The notes: generated by a model from the letters alone, not told the origin. Positions 1 through 7,750 are shown, numbered from the stretch's first letter. The stretch is DNA of 35,604 nucleotides from CAZYAK01 sp964403335 (GCA_964403335.1 CAYOFI010000017.1:1-35604), one strand, 5' to 3'. Numbers and translations are program-made.

Positions 1-55
1 ACCCTCGACCTTCGCCTTGGCAAGGCGACGCTCTAGCCAACTGAGCTACATGCGC
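1..55 (-). tRNA. tRNA-Gly (anticodon GCC), 3' part cut by the window edge
   Basis: Read on the minus strand, a 7-nt acceptor strand (GCGCATG) is followed by TA, the D stem GCTC/GAGC, and an anticodon stem TCGCC/GGCGA around loop TTGCCAA, giving anticodon GCC. The T arm starts at the window edge, so only about 55 nt are present. It lies upstream of ppa on the other side of a short spacer. Confidence 0.93.
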
Positions 56-112
56 AAATGCGGGACGATCCTACAAGGAAATCCAATACCTGACAATACG
101 TCAAACGGGCAC

Positions 113-622
113 CTACACCATCGCCTTCTTGATGGCCTCCAGCGCGGCGCTGCGTCCCAGGATATTGCGGATTTTCACCCATTTGCCCTCTTCCAGTTCT
201 TTGTAGTGCGTGAAGAAGTGTTTGATCTTTTCTTGAGTGGCTTCGTCCAAATCCGCCGCTTCCACGATTTTCGCGAACCAGGGGTCCACGGCTTTGGTGG
301 GGACGGCGAGGATTTTGGTATCGATGCCGGCTTCGTCTTCCATCTCCAGCATGCCGATGGGGCGCGCGGCAATCACGCAGCCGGGGGCGACGGGTTGGGC
401 GGAAATGAGCAGTACATCCACGGGGTCGCCGTCTTCCGCGTGCGTGTGCGGAATGAAGCCGTAATTGAACGGATAGACCATGGCCGTATGGATGAACCGG
501 TCCACGACGATGGCGCCGGATGCCTTATCGATCTCGTACTTGATGGACGATCCTTGCGGAATTTCGATGACCACGTTCACGTCTTCCGGAGGATTGCCGA
601 TGGAGATGCGGTCGAGCTGCAT
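113..622 (-). CDS. ppa: Inorganic pyrophosphatase, family I
   Basis: A soluble cytoplasmic enzyme of 169 residues that hydrolyses pyrophosphate released by biosynthesis and by the aminoacyl-tRNA synthetases nearby. The family I signature DGDPVDVLL is visible, with the Mg2+-binding aspartates, as is the N-terminal KYEID region that helps form the active site. The length is normal for the bacterial hexameric type. An upstream in-frame ATG at 640 exists. I prefer 622 (MQLDRI) because TATACT lies exactly 6 nt before it, which would make the mRNA leaderless, and because family members begin near this point. It has no same-strand partner close by. Confidence 0.95.
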   Translation of the reverse strand: MQLDRISIGNPPEDVNVVIEIPQGSSIKYEIDKASGAIVVDRFIHTAMVYPFNYGFIPHTHAEDGDPVDVLLISAQPVAPGCVIAARPIGMLEMEDEAGIDTKILAVPTKAVDPWFAKIVEAADLDEATQEKIKHFFTHYKELEEGKWVKIRNILGRSAALEAIKKAMV

Positions 623-628
623 GCGGAA

Positions 629-634
629 AGTATA
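629..634 (-). promoter_or_regulatory. -10 box (TATACT) of ppa, leaderless
   Basis: TATACT ends 6 nt before the ATG at 622, so transcription should start at or next to the start codon. No convincing -35 box was seen. Confidence 0.6.
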
Positions 635-719
635 GATCATTTGACAGTCTTCAGATAGTGATTGCCAAAGGCTAAGGGCTGGCCTTTGGCTGCCACTGGC
701 TCAAAACCCCAAAATCTGC

Positions 720-725
720 TATACT
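720..725 (+). promoter_or_regulatory. -10 box (TATACT) of the pilin-like operon, leaderless
   Basis: TATACT is followed by 6 nt and then the ATG at 732. The geometry matches ppa, fmt and others in this window. Confidence 0.6.
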
Positions 726-731
726 GTTCCG

Positions 732-1109
732 ATGTCTTTGCATCAGGTTCTCCTTCGGCTGACTGCGGTGCTATTGGGTGTTTGTATGCCTTTTGAAGCA
801 TTTGCGCAGGCGGATATCCAGCTGCTGGAATGCATCGGAGGCGTGTGCAGCATTCCCACGGCCGGACAGAGCGGATTCGGGGTGTTTTTCACGTATTTCA
901 ATCTGTTGTACCCGTGGGTGGTGGGATTGGGAGCGGCGATCGCGGTGATGATGGGGCTCGTGGGCGGTATCGAGATCATGACGGCCGGCGCGAATGACGG
1001 TCAGCGCAGCAAGGGAATCAACAGATTGCTGATGTCCACCGGGGGATTGGTGATTCTGCTTCTGTCGCCCACGATTCTGAACATTCTCAATCCCACGTTC
1101 TTCAAGTGA
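732..1109 (+). CDS. VirB2/TrbC-like pilin-family membrane protein 1
   Basis: A 125-residue protein with an N-terminal signal peptide ending near AFAQA, a short exported segment with two cysteines (LLECIGGVCS), then two hydrophobic helices (about 58-77 and 103-120) joined by a short charged loop (NDGQRSKG). Small size, cleavable signal and two-helix hairpin are the layout of TrbC/VirB2 conjugative pilins, which assemble into a type IV secretion pilus. It is first in a three-gene operon of like-built proteins; its TGA overlaps the next start (GTGA). A VirB4-type ATPase lies about 7 kb away. Membership rests on architecture, not a specific motif. Confidence 0.65.
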   Translation: MSLHQVLLRLTAVLLGVCMPFEAFAQADIQLLECIGGVCSIPTAGQSGFGVFFTYFNLLYPWVVGLGAAIAVMMGLVGGIEIMTAGANDGQRSKGINRLLMSTGGLVILLLSPTILNILNPTFFK

Positions 1110-1708
1110 ACACGCTTCGTGCATCCCTTTCGGCTCTCCTCGTCGCACTCGTGCCGACCCCCGTGGCGGCGCAGGCGATGGATGTGATTTGCACGGGTTT
1201 GCCCGGGTGCGGACAGGGTCCCGAAAATACGCTGCTCACCCGCGTGCTCCCGGCGGCGGTGTTTATCATGATTCAGTTGGTGGCGGGGGGATCGGTGGTG
1301 TTCATCATGATCAACGGCGTGAAAATGCTGCTCTCCGCGGGTGACGACGGTAAAGCGCAGGCGGCGCGGAAGGGCATCATGTCCGCCATCGGCGGTTTGG
1401 GATTGGCGATTGTCTCCGCGACGGCGGTGTCGTTCATCACGACGGAAAACTACGGTCAGGCGAATCCGCAGAATTTCTTGTTCGGACCGGGCGGAGTGTT
1501 GGATTCCGTTGTCCGTCTGATTCTGACGCTCTTCAATGTCGGTTTCGTGATCATGGTGTTGTATGCGGGGTTCAAGATGGCTTTGGCCTCCGGCAGCGGC
1601 GATGAGTTCAAGAAGGGCGGCCAGATCATCCGGTGGGCGATTGTGGGGGCCGTCGTGGTCAATCTCGCACGCGCCATCGTTCAAGCCTTCCTTACACTCG
1701 ATCTCTAA
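1106..1708 (+). CDS. VirB2/TrbC-like membrane protein 2 (enlarged)
   Basis: A 200-residue protein starting with GTG that overlaps the previous stop by 4 nt, indicating translational coupling. It has a signal peptide ending near VAAQA, a cysteine pair (CTGLPGC), a helix-loop-helix segment with a charged loop (SAGDDGKAQAARKG), then a second similar hairpin (about 136-155 and 176-195) with loop SGDEFKKGGQ. It therefore looks like two TrbC-type hairpins in tandem. Its likely place is the inner membrane, as a pilin-like or channel component. The exact role is unknown. Confidence 0.6.
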   Translation: MNTLRASLSALLVALVPTPVAAQAMDVICTGLPGCGQGPENTLLTRVLPAAVFIMIQLVAGGSVVFIMINGVKMLLSAGDDGKAQAARKGIMSAIGGLGLAIVSATAVSFITTENYGQANPQNFLFGPGGVLDSVVRLILTLFNVGFVIMVLYAGFKMALASGSGDEFKKGGQIIRWAIVGAVVVNLARAIVQAFLTLDL

Positions 1709-1712
1709 TTCC

Positions 1713-2096
1713 ATGCGTATGGTCCTCGCTCTCATCGGCACGTTCGCATTCCTCCCTCAGGCCCTTGCGGCGAATATTGAGCAATTGGGGTCCGGCAGCC
1801 CGGGTATTGATGCCATGTGGAACATGATTCTCTCCATCTTCCCGTACACCAATTCGGGCTCGGCAGGGCTGGAGATGGTTCTCCTCAAGATCGTCGATAT
1901 TATCCTCAAGCTCATCGGCGGCCTGGCCGTGACGATGGTCATTTACGCGGGTATCAAGGTGATGACGGGCGGGGATGAAGGCCTGGGCGAAGCGAAGAAA
2001 ATCCTGATGTATTCGGCTATCGGCCTCATTGCAGCCATGTGCGCCGATGCGGTGGTGATCTACGTCAGTTATGTGGTGGCGGATATTGCGGGCTGA
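1713..2096 (+). CDS. VirB2/TrbC-like membrane protein 3
   Basis: A 127-residue protein beginning 4 nt after the preceding gene at MRMVLAL; a second ATG lies two codons on. A signal peptide ends near QALAA. An exported segment of about 45 residues is followed by two hydrophobic helices (about 62-80 and 98-120) flanking the charged loop TGGDEGLGEAKK, the same plan as the two genes before it. The three genes form one transcription unit closed by a long hairpin at 2105-2196. Function is inferred only from architecture and from the presence of a VirB4 ATPase in the window. Confidence 0.6.
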   Translation: MRMVLALIGTFAFLPQALAANIEQLGSGSPGIDAMWNMILSIFPYTNSGSAGLEMVLLKIVDIILKLIGGLAVTMVIYAGIKVMTGGDEGLGEAKKILMYSAIGLIAAMCADAVVIYVSYVVADIAG

Positions 2097-2104
2097 GGGA
2101 AGGT

Positions 2105-2196
2105 AAGGAAATCGAGGACTTCGAGGAAATCGAAGAAATCGAGGACAGCTTCCACTCCTCGATTTCTTTGATTTCCTAGATTTCTTCGATTTCTTT
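2105..2196 (+). terminator. 41-bp imperfect hairpin made of 9-nt units
   Basis: The left arm (2105-2145) is a degenerate tandem of GAAATCGAG/GAAATCGAA. The right arm (2156-2196) is its reverse complement at about 35 of 41 positions, with a 10-nt loop. It lies between the pilin-like operon and metG. There is no clear T tract after it, so termination is inferred from position. It belongs to the same family as 4327-4437, 5341-5424 and 19880-19977. Confidence 0.55.
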
Positions 2197-2225
2197 GTGC
2201 TGATGCGGATTTCGATCCACTTCGC

Positions 2226-2231
2226 TACTAT
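2226..2231 (+). promoter_or_regulatory. -10 box (TACTAT) of metG, leaderless
   Basis: TACTAT ends 6 nt before the ATG at 2238. Confidence 0.5.
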
Positions 2232-2237
2232 CTCCCC

Positions 2238-3791
2238 ATGTCTCGTCAATACATCACCACGGCTATCGATTACCCGAACGCGGCTCCGCATATGGGCCAT
2301 GTCTTGGAGAAAGTGTTGGCGGATGTGATCGTCCGGTGGTTCCGGCTGCGTGGCGATGACGTGCGGTTCCAGATCGGCACGGATGAGCATGGCATCAAAA
2401 TCCAGCAAGCCGCGCAGGCGGCGGGGGAGAAGCCCGCGGCATTCGTCGCGAACAACCGCAAAAAATTCATCGACCTCTACGGACGCTTGGGCGTGTCGTT
2501 CGACGAGCCCTTTATGCACACGTCCGGCAATCCGCAGCACGCGAAAGTCGTCCAAGAGCTGTGGAAAATCTTGGCCGCCGCAAAACGCAAAGACGGAACT
2601 GCCGTCTTGGAAAAGCGCGACTATACGGCGCTCTATTGCAGCGGGTGTGAGCGGTTCATCACCAAGAAAGAACTGGTGGACGGCAAATGTCCCGATCATC
2701 AAAAAGTGCCGGAGGAAGTGACGGAGCAAAACTGGTTTTTTGTGTTGAGCAAAGATGCGGAATTTTTGAAAAAACTTCTCGCGTCTTCCTATACCATCGT
2801 GCCGGATTTCCGCGCGCCGGAAACATTGATGCTGTTGGAAGGGGGATTGGAAGATGTCTCGTTCTCGCGCCCGAAATCGAGTTTGTCGTGGGGCATTCCT
2901 GTTCCCGGTGACGAGGATCAGACGATGTACGTGTGGTGCGATGCGCTCACCAATTACATCTCCGGCTTGCATTATTTTGAGGATTCCGACTCCGCGAAAA
3001 AATGGTGGAAGGATGCGACGGTGACGCACGTGATCGGCAAAGACATCGCGCGTTTCCATGCGCTGATCTGGCCCGCGATGCTCCATCATGCGCAGATCAA
3101 AACGCCCGACAGACTCCTCATTCACGGCTTCCTCACCAGCGAAGGCCAGAAGATGAGTAAGTCGCTCGGCAACGTCGTTGTGCCGCAGGAGGTGATCGAC
3201 AAGTATGGCGTCGATGCGCTGCGGTTTTACCTGAGTCATGAAATCCCCGTGGGCAATGACGGCGACTTCTCTTGGAAGCGGTTCGGGGAACTCTACGATT
3301 CCGCGTTGCGGAATACGATCGGCAACTTGTTGAACCGCGTGCTGGTGATGCTGCAAAAAGACGGCGCAAACCTGACGATTCCTACGGAAGGATTCTTGCT
3401 GGATGGATTGACGGTCGAGCAGGTCTGGGAAGAGTACGCGAGGCATTTCGATGCCTTTGAGACGCACAAAGCCCTGCAACTTGCCGTGAGATGCGCCAGT
3501 GCGTTGAACGTCCTGATGAACGAGAAGGCCCCGTGGAAACTGGAAGGTCAGGCAAAGACCGATGCTCTCAGTGCGTTTGCGGAGCACCTGCGTCATGTCA
3601 CATTGTTACTCCTGCCATTCATTCCAGAGACGGCCCAGAAGATCGCGATACAGCTCGGCCTTCCTCTCGCCGATCAGTTGCTTCAGAAAGACTTCGTGAT
3701 CAGTGACACCTTGAAGAAGTGGGGAGGGGAGAAGGCCTGGAAGCAGGCCGGGGTGCCGTCGATTCTGTTTTTGCCGGTGGAGGTCGCATAG
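2238..3791 (+). CDS. metG: Methionyl-tRNA synthetase
   Basis: Attaches methionine to initiator and elongator tRNA-Met in the cytoplasm. The 517-residue protein has the class I HIGH motif as HMGH (about residues 18-21), the KMSKS loop at residues 305-309, and a zinc-knuckle insertion with a CSGC motif plus a further Cys/His (CPDH) near residues 135-155. There is no C-terminal tRNA-binding EMAPII domain. A separate CsaA-like protein of that fold is encoded at 23985-24314, and a tRNA-Met gene is at 23009-23084. The start is supported by the leaderless -10 box and by MSRQYITTAIDYPNAAPHMGH, typical of the family N terminus. Confidence 0.97.
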   Translation: MSRQYITTAIDYPNAAPHMGHVLEKVLADVIVRWFRLRGDDVRFQIGTDEHGIKIQQAAQAAGEKPAAFVANNRKKFIDLYGRLGVSFDEPFMHTSGNPQHAKVVQELWKILAAAKRKDGTAVLEKRDYTALYCSGCERFITKKELVDGKCPDHQKVPEEVTEQNWFFVLSKDAEFLKKLLASSYTIVPDFRAPETLMLLEGGLEDVSFSRPKSSLSWGIPVPGDEDQTMYVWCDALTNYISGLHYFEDSDSAKKWWKDATVTHVIGKDIARFHALIWPAMLHHAQIKTPDRLLIHGFLTSEGQKMSKSLGNVVVPQEVIDKYGVDALRFYLSHEIPVGNDGDFSWKRFGELYDSALRNTIGNLLNRVLVMLQKDGANLTIPTEGFLLDGLTVEQVWEEYARHFDAFETHKALQLAVRCASALNVLMNEKAPWKLEGQAKTDALSAFAEHLRHVTLLLLPFIPETAQKIAIQLGLPLADQLLQKDFVISDTLKKWGGEKAWKQAGVPSILFLPVEVA

Positions 3792-3802
3792 GGCTTCGGG
3801 AA

Positions 3803-3874
3803 CGCAGGCAAGAATGCCTGCTCCCCTATAAAAAGCTTCTTATAGTACTCGGGGAGCGGCCATTCTTGGCCGCG
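3803..3874. repeat. Inverted pair of REP-like hairpins with complementary loops
   Basis: Unit 1 (3803-3826) folds as GCAGGCA-AGAA-TGCCTGC. Unit 2 (3851-3874) folds as GCGGCCA-TTCT-TGGCCGC and is the near reverse complement of unit 1. The spacer holds a third palindrome, TATAAAAAGCTTCTTATA (3827-3844, imperfect). A third copy of the unit is at 33487-33509. Confidence 0.7.
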
Positions 3875-3988
3875 TTAGGGTTGAAAAACAGGGATAAGCC
3901 GCTATCCTCCTTGGGCTCTTCCAGGCGTGGTGAGGATTTCACCGACACAGTCCGCGAGGGAGCCGCTTACTCTTCTTCCCCTTCTTTC

Positions 3989-3994
3989 TATGTT
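3989..3994 (+). promoter_or_regulatory. -10 box (TATGTT) of the PUR-alpha-like gene, leaderless
   Basis: TATGTT is followed by 7 nt and the ATG at 4002. This supports 4002 over the in-frame ATG at 3990, which overlaps the box. Confidence 0.45.
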
Positions 3995-4001
3995 TGATCC
4001 C

Positions 4002-4328
4002 ATGTCCGATTTGTCCTCGTCCAGCTCCGAGCGCCATGACCCGCTTGCCGGCGCCGGCGCCCCGGCCAGCTCCGGCGGTGGCGGTGGTTACCGCGGAGGC
4101 AGCCGTGGCGGCGATGGCGGCGGACGCTATGCCCAGGATTTGCACTCCGTGACGATCCACGCCCGTCAGCGCACCTTCTATATCGACCTGAAAGAATCCG
4201 GCAACGGCAAGTTCTTCAAAGTTTCCGAAAAGTCCCGCGGCGGACAGAAAACGACGATCATGTTCGATGTTGAGGATCTGCCCAAGTTCATCGAGGCGTT
4301 CCAGGAGATGGCGACGAAGCTGGTGTAA
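4002..4328 (+). CDS. PUR-alpha-like (DUF3276-type) nucleic-acid-binding protein
   Basis: A 108-residue protein. The first 45 residues are low-complexity, rich in Ser and then Gly/Arg (GGGGGYRGGSRGGDGGG), an RGG-like tail that can bind RNA. The rest (LHSVTIHARQRTFYIDLKES, then GKFFKVSEKSR, then MFDVEDLPKFIEAF) matches the single PUR repeat of the bacterial PurA-like/DUF3276 family, whose members bind single-stranded DNA or RNA. It is a single-gene unit ending in a strong bidirectional terminator shared with fmt. The biological target is unknown. Confidence 0.75.
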   Translation: MSDLSSSSSERHDPLAGAGAPASSGGGGGYRGGSRGGDGGGRYAQDLHSVTIHARQRTFYIDLKESGNGKFFKVSEKSRGGQKTTIMFDVEDLPKFIEAFQEMATKLV

Positions 4329-4437
4329 AGAGATCAAGGAGATCAAAGAGATCGACGAGATCAAAGAACTGAGGCGCTCCGCGCCTCTTTTTTTCTTTGA
4401 TCTCTTTGACGCCCTTGATCTCTTCGATCTCCTTTCA
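4327..4437. terminator. Bidirectional terminator inside a 9-nt-unit hairpin
   Basis: The core is GAGGCGC-TCC-GCGCCTC followed by seven T (4371-4394), a classic intrinsic terminator for the plus-strand gene. Outside the core, GATCAAAGA-type 9-nt units on the left (4329-4368) pair with their reverse complement on the right (about 4396-4435). It fills the gap between the convergent PUR-alpha-like gene and fmt. Confidence 0.85.
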
Positions 4438-5313
4438 TCATTTCCTTCCCCTCCCCCACGCCACCCCCGTCATCGCCTTCTTCCCCGCGGGCTGCACGGA
4501 AATCAGATAGAGCTGCGTGTTGTCTTTGCACGTGACCGCGTGCGCCCGGTCATCGGGTTGCAGAGACGTTTCGAGAATCTTCAGGTCGGCGCCGTCAACC
4601 TTCATAGTGATGGCGGGCCAGGGGGTGAGGGCGCGCAGTTTTCGGTCGATCTCTTCGGCGGTGAGCAGTGCGGAATCGACGACTCCGTCTTGGCGCGTGA
4701 GTTTGCCGCAGAGTGTTACTTTCGATTCATCTTGGTCGTGAGGATTGAGGGGTTTTTTGAGTGTCGCAACAAGTAGTTCTGCTCCGAGCATCGACAAGCG
4801 ATCATGCAGAGTCATCGCGGTTTCACGCGCATCGATAGGTGTCGATTGTTGCGCGAGTATCGGACCCGCGTCCAATTGCTTCACCATTTTTTGGATGGTC
4901 ACGCCTGTTTCGGTGTCACCTCCCAGAATCGCATGTTGCAGAGGCGATGCGCCGCGCCAGCGGGGGAGGAGGGAGGCGTGGACGTTGATGGGAGCGATGG
5001 TCGGGAAATCGAGGATGGCCTGGGAGACGATCTGGCCATACGAGACGACCACTAAGAAGTCGGGGCGTTCCATGCCCGCGGAGATCGTTGCGAATTCCGT
5101 ATTCAGCTTCTCGGGTTGAAAGACGGGGTGTTTCAGCTTCTCGGCAACGTCCTTCACCGGCGGTGCCGTCAGTGTCTGTTTGCGGCCTGTGGGGCGGTCC
5201 GGCTGGGTGATGACGCCAATGACCCTGAATGCAGGGTTCTGCGCCAGGGCTTGGAGTGACGGGACGGCGAATGCGGAAGTGCCGGCGAAGAGGATGGTGA
5301 GCGGCTTGGGCAT
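4438..5313 (-). CDS. fmt: Methionyl-tRNA formyltransferase
   Basis: Formylates Met on initiator tRNA using 10-formyl-tetrahydrofolate. The N-terminal Rossmann-like domain begins ILFAGTSAFAVPSL. The signature INVHASLLPRWRGASPLQ (about residues 108-125) carries the conserved catalytic Asn and His, and the downstream D of LDAGPI supplies the third residue. A C-terminal OB-like domain follows from about residue 200. At 291 residues it is slightly short. The start at 5313 (MPKPLTILFAG) is favoured over the ATG at 5358 by family alignment and by a -10 box 7 nt upstream. It is divergent from rbfA. Confidence 0.95.
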   Translation of the reverse strand: MPKPLTILFAGTSAFAVPSLQALAQNPAFRVIGVITQPDRPTGRKQTLTAPPVKDVAEKLKHPVFQPEKLNTEFATISAGMERPDFLVVVSYGQIVSQAILDFPTIAPINVHASLLPRWRGASPLQHAILGGDTETGVTIQKMVKQLDAGPILAQQSTPIDARETAMTLHDRLSMLGAELLVATLKKPLNPHDQDESKVTLCGKLTRQDGVVDSALLTAEEIDRKLRALTPWPAITMKVDGADLKILETSLQPDDRAHAVTCKDNTQLYLISVQPAGKKAMTGVAWGRGRK

Positions 5314-5320
5314 GGATGGA

Positions 5321-5326
5321 AGTGTA
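5321..5326 (-). promoter_or_regulatory. -10 box (TACACT) of fmt, leaderless
   Basis: TACACT ends 7 nt before the fmt ATG at 5313. Confidence 0.5.
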
Positions 5327-5340
5327 GCGATGACTGACGG

Positions 5341-5424
5341 AGAGGGAATAGACGTCAAAGACGGGATAGAGGCGATAGACGTACCTCTATTCCCTCTATA
5401 CCCTCTACACCGTCTATCCCCTCT
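5341..5424. repeat. Long hairpin of 9-nt units between divergent fmt and rbfA
   Basis: The left arm 5341-5379 and right arm 5386-5424 are reverse complements at roughly 30 of 39 positions, and both are built from GATAGAGGG-like 9-nt units. Unlike its relatives it lies between divergent starts, and the right arm abuts the rbfA ATG, so it may affect expression rather than only terminate. Confidence 0.6.
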
Positions 5425-5763
5425 ATGAGTAAACGCTCCTCCATGCTGGCCACCGAAGTCCGCTCGGTCATCGCACCCGTTCTTAAGCGGTGTCCGCCGC
5501 AGTGCGGCATGGTCTCCATCACGCGTATGGAGATCTCCGATGATTCATCGTATGCCACGGCGTACATCAGTGCATTGATGGAGCCGAAAGCGGCATTGGA
5601 ATTTTTGAATGCGGAGGTGCGGGATTTGCAGCGACTGCTGGGCAAAATGCCCCGCCGCAATATTCCGCGGCTGCGATTCAGGATCGACGAAGGGACCAAA
5701 CACAGTGATCGCATTGATGAGTTGTTAGGAGAAGCTTCCAAAGAGCGAAACGGAGACAGTTGA
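5425..5763 (+). CDS. rbfA: Ribosome-binding factor A
   Basis: A 112-residue protein acting in 30S subunit maturation, where RbfA binds near helix 1 of 16S rRNA. The KH-like fold is recognisable: an N-terminal helix (EVRSVIAPVLKR), a strand with VSITRMEISDDSSYATAYIS, and the C-terminal segment LLGKMPRRNIPRLRFRIDEGTKHSDRIDELL, which is the most conserved part of the family. The start at 5425 follows the hairpin directly and has no Shine-Dalgarno; an in-frame ATG at 5443 is possible. It precedes nrnA on the same strand, as in many bacteria. Confidence 0.93.
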   Translation: MSKRSSMLATEVRSVIAPVLKRCPPQCGMVSITRMEISDDSSYATAYISALMEPKAALEFLNAEVRDLQRLLGKMPRRNIPRLRFRIDEGTKHSDRIDELLGEASKERNGDS

Positions 5764-5786
5764 TAGGGCGTTGCAAGGACAACACA

Positions 5787-5816
5787 TTGAAGATTTCTTT
5801 GGTGCGGACCTACACT
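5787..5816 (+). promoter_or_regulatory. Probable promoter of the nrnA-like gene
   Basis: TTGAAG (5787-5792), an 18-nt spacer and TACACT (5811-5816). The start codon at 5854 would then have a leader of about 30 nt, unlike the leaderless genes. Confidence 0.45.
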
Positions 5817-5853
5817 CGCCCCCTTCGAAGGCGACAGCTTTCGACGCACACCC

Positions 5854-6846
5854 ATGGATATCGACGCCCGCGAACTCACCCTGGCCAAAGATCTACTGGA
5901 ACAATCCGACAGTGTGCACTGCATCTGTCATCGCAATCCCGACGGCGATGCCATCGGGTCTCTGCTTGGAATCGGGCTGCTTATCGAAAAGCGTTTCCCG
6001 GAGAAGAAAGTGTTTTTCCATTGCGTGGATGAAGTGCCGGATATGTTTCATTTTCTCCCCGGCGCCTTCCGCGTGGAGCGCGCGCCGGAGATGCCCATCA
6101 AAGCCCAGCATCCGCTTTTCATTTTTGTGGACTGTGCCGAGCAGAAGATGACGGAGATGCATGAGACGCACAGTGAAATCTTTGAAGGCATCTACTCGTC
6201 CATCGTCATCGATCACCACCCCCGCAACCCGCGCTGGGGAGCCGCAAACTTCGTGTTCCCGACGGCGGCGTCCACCTGCGAGATCATCGTCTCCATGGCC
6301 GCCGGGCTGCATTGGCCGCTCGACGCTGACGTGGCCACGTGTTTGCTCACAGGCGTGTACACGGACACGGGAGGTCTCCTCCACAGCAACACCACGGCCA
6401 ATGTCTATCGCACGGTCGCGAAGCTCTTGCGTGCCGGCGCACGCCGCCAGCAGATCGTGACGGCCGTATTCCGCACGGCGAAGATGAGCACGCTCAAGCT
6501 CTGGGGCCGGGTACTCGAAAAAATCTCGCTCACAGAGGAAGGCGGTGCCATCTCCGCAGTCACCGAGGGCGATTTCCGTGCGACGGGCGCCGATTACAGT
6601 GAACTCACCGGCGCGATCGATTATGTGAACGCAATCCCCGGCATGAAGTTCTCCCTGATTCTTTCGGAGAAGGGTGGGAAGGTGAAAGGATCTTTACGCA
6701 CACTGCGCGATGACGTGGACGTCTCCGAAATGGCCGGCAAATTCAGCGGCGGTGGACACAAGAAAGCCGCGGGCTTCGCGCTCAGCGGAAAGCTCCAGCC
6801 CGAAGTGCGCTGGAAGGTGGTGGGCGGGGAGGCGGAAGAGCAATAA
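5854..6846 (+). CDS. nrnA: DHH/DHHA1 phosphoesterase, NrnA-like oligoribonuclease/pAp phosphatase
   Basis: A 330-residue cytoplasmic enzyme expected to degrade very short RNAs and possibly 3'-phosphoadenosine 5'-phosphate. The DHH domain shows HRNPDGD (26-32), FVDCAE (91-96), VIDHHP (118-123) and YTDTGG (169-174), all Mn2+-binding. The DHHA1 domain carries GGGHKKAAGF near residue 300. It follows rbfA, a common pairing. Its last 92 codons before the C-terminal tail (from 6554) are duplicated at 7747-8040. It is convergent with the TIGR02996 gene, with a 3-nt gap. Confidence 0.9.
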   Translation: MDIDARELTLAKDLLEQSDSVHCICHRNPDGDAIGSLLGIGLLIEKRFPEKKVFFHCVDEVPDMFHFLPGAFRVERAPEMPIKAQHPLFIFVDCAEQKMTEMHETHSEIFEGIYSSIVIDHHPRNPRWGAANFVFPTAASTCEIIVSMAAGLHWPLDADVATCLLTGVYTDTGGLLHSNTTANVYRTVAKLLRAGARRQQIVTAVFRTAKMSTLKLWGRVLEKISLTEEGGAISAVTEGDFRATGADYSELTGAIDYVNAIPGMKFSLILSEKGGKVKGSLRTLRDDVDVSEMAGKFSGGGHKKAAGFALSGKLQPEVRWKVVGGEAEEQ

Positions 6847-6849
6847 GAG

Positions 6850-7662
6850 TCACCACCTCAAAGTGATGTCGTTGGCTGTGTCATTTGCCGGTTCAATCCG
6901 GTATGTCAGTCGATCATGGATGTGTACCTCCTGCAGGGTCGGACCGGAAATCACTGCAACTACTTGCGTATTGGAATCCTGTGTTAGGGCGGGTAGTGGT
7001 GAGCTGGGCATATCTCGTTCTTGCACATTTGCCATGATCAGTTCGATCTGTTGAGGCGGTGAAGGCAGGTGAAAAAGAATCGTAGCCGTACTTTGTTTAA
7101 CTCGTTGATTTATTCCGGCATGAAAGTACTCGCTTCCAGATACCTGCAATGCTCTCATGTTTTTTGGAAATTCGCCTTTTTCAGCGAGTTTGATGACGTC
7201 GACCAAATGCATGCCAATTTTTTCTACGTGCTGAATGACACCTTTGACACGCAATACCGTAAGCAAATTCTCTGAAGGTTGGACATCGCATGTCAGTAGA
7301 GTCAGGGGATTTACTCTATGCGCTCCCAAGCGCATGGCCTTTACCAGAGCATTTACCGGTCCTTCCATGCTTTCTGCAAACCCTCTGTGTATCCTGGCCG
7401 AAGCGCGCGTTGCTCGTTTGCTGAACGGAAGACCGAATTGCACATGCGGAATAAAAGCCAGCAATTGATGAATCCTTGCGAGAGATGCCTGGGTAATGTT
7501 CGCACACTGCAGACGAATAAGCTCCGCTCTTGCCAAAGATTCGGCGTCACCTTGATCTTCCAGCCAATCTGCGGCCACAAGGCGCGGAGTATCGTCGTCA
7601 CCCGCTTCACGGATCGCAGGAACGAAATAGCTGAGCTGGGTAACCGTCATAGGGTCGCCCAT
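6850..7662 (-). CDS. TIGR02996 repeat-companion domain protein, copy 1
   Basis: A 270-residue protein. The N-terminal 50 residues (MTVTQLSYFVPAIREAGDD, then PRLVAADWLEDQGDAESLARAELIRLQC) match the TIGR02996 domain, best known in Planctomycetes and often found with leucine-rich or other repeats. The function of the domain is not known. The rest is unrecognised and differs strongly from copy 2 apart from the extreme C terminus (LTYRIE). Base composition is visibly more AT-rich than the neighbours, suggesting transfer. The ATG at 7650 (MTVTQL) is an equally good start. It sits directly behind a copy of the virB4 3' end, as copy 2 sits behind the real one. Confidence 0.75.
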   Translation of the reverse strand: MGDPMTVTQLSYFVPAIREAGDDDTPRLVAADWLEDQGDAESLARAELIRLQCANITQASLARIHQLLAFIPHVQFGLPFSKRATRASARIHRGFAESMEGPVNALVKAMRLGAHRVNPLTLLTCDVQPSENLLTVLRVKGVIQHVEKIGMHLVDVIKLAEKGEFPKNMRALQVSGSEYFHAGINQRVKQSTATILFHLPSPPQQIELIMANVQERDMPSSPLPALTQDSNTQVVAVISGPTLQEVHIHDRLTYRIEPANDTANDITLRW

Positions 7663-7672
7663 CCTACTCTAT

Positions 7673-7750
7673 TTAGGCTGCGGTGTCTGTCCCCTCAGTC
7701 GGCGCCGGTGTTTGCGTAGGTGCGGGCGGAACGTCCGGTGCCGGAGCCGC
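7673..7750 (-). pseudogene. Fragment: duplicated 3' end of virB4
   Basis: Identical to the last 25 codons and stop of the VirB4-like gene. The identical block runs from 7630 to 7750 and matches 8918-9038 (121 bp), so it also covers the spacer and the first codons of the TIGR02996 gene. It is joined at CCGC (7747-7750) to the nrnA fragment. Confidence 0.9.

Noticed and set aside
1692..3596. A 634-codon open frame on the minus strand
   Set aside because: It lies antisense to metG and the third pilin-like gene and passes through the 9-nt-unit hairpin (Lys/Ser/Arg runs). It has no family features, whereas metG on the other strand is certain.
4327..4368. A longer C terminus of the PUR-alpha-like protein through KEIKEID-like codons
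   Set aside because: The stop codon at 4326-4328 is in frame and the Lys/Glu/Ile codons belong to the hairpin arm.
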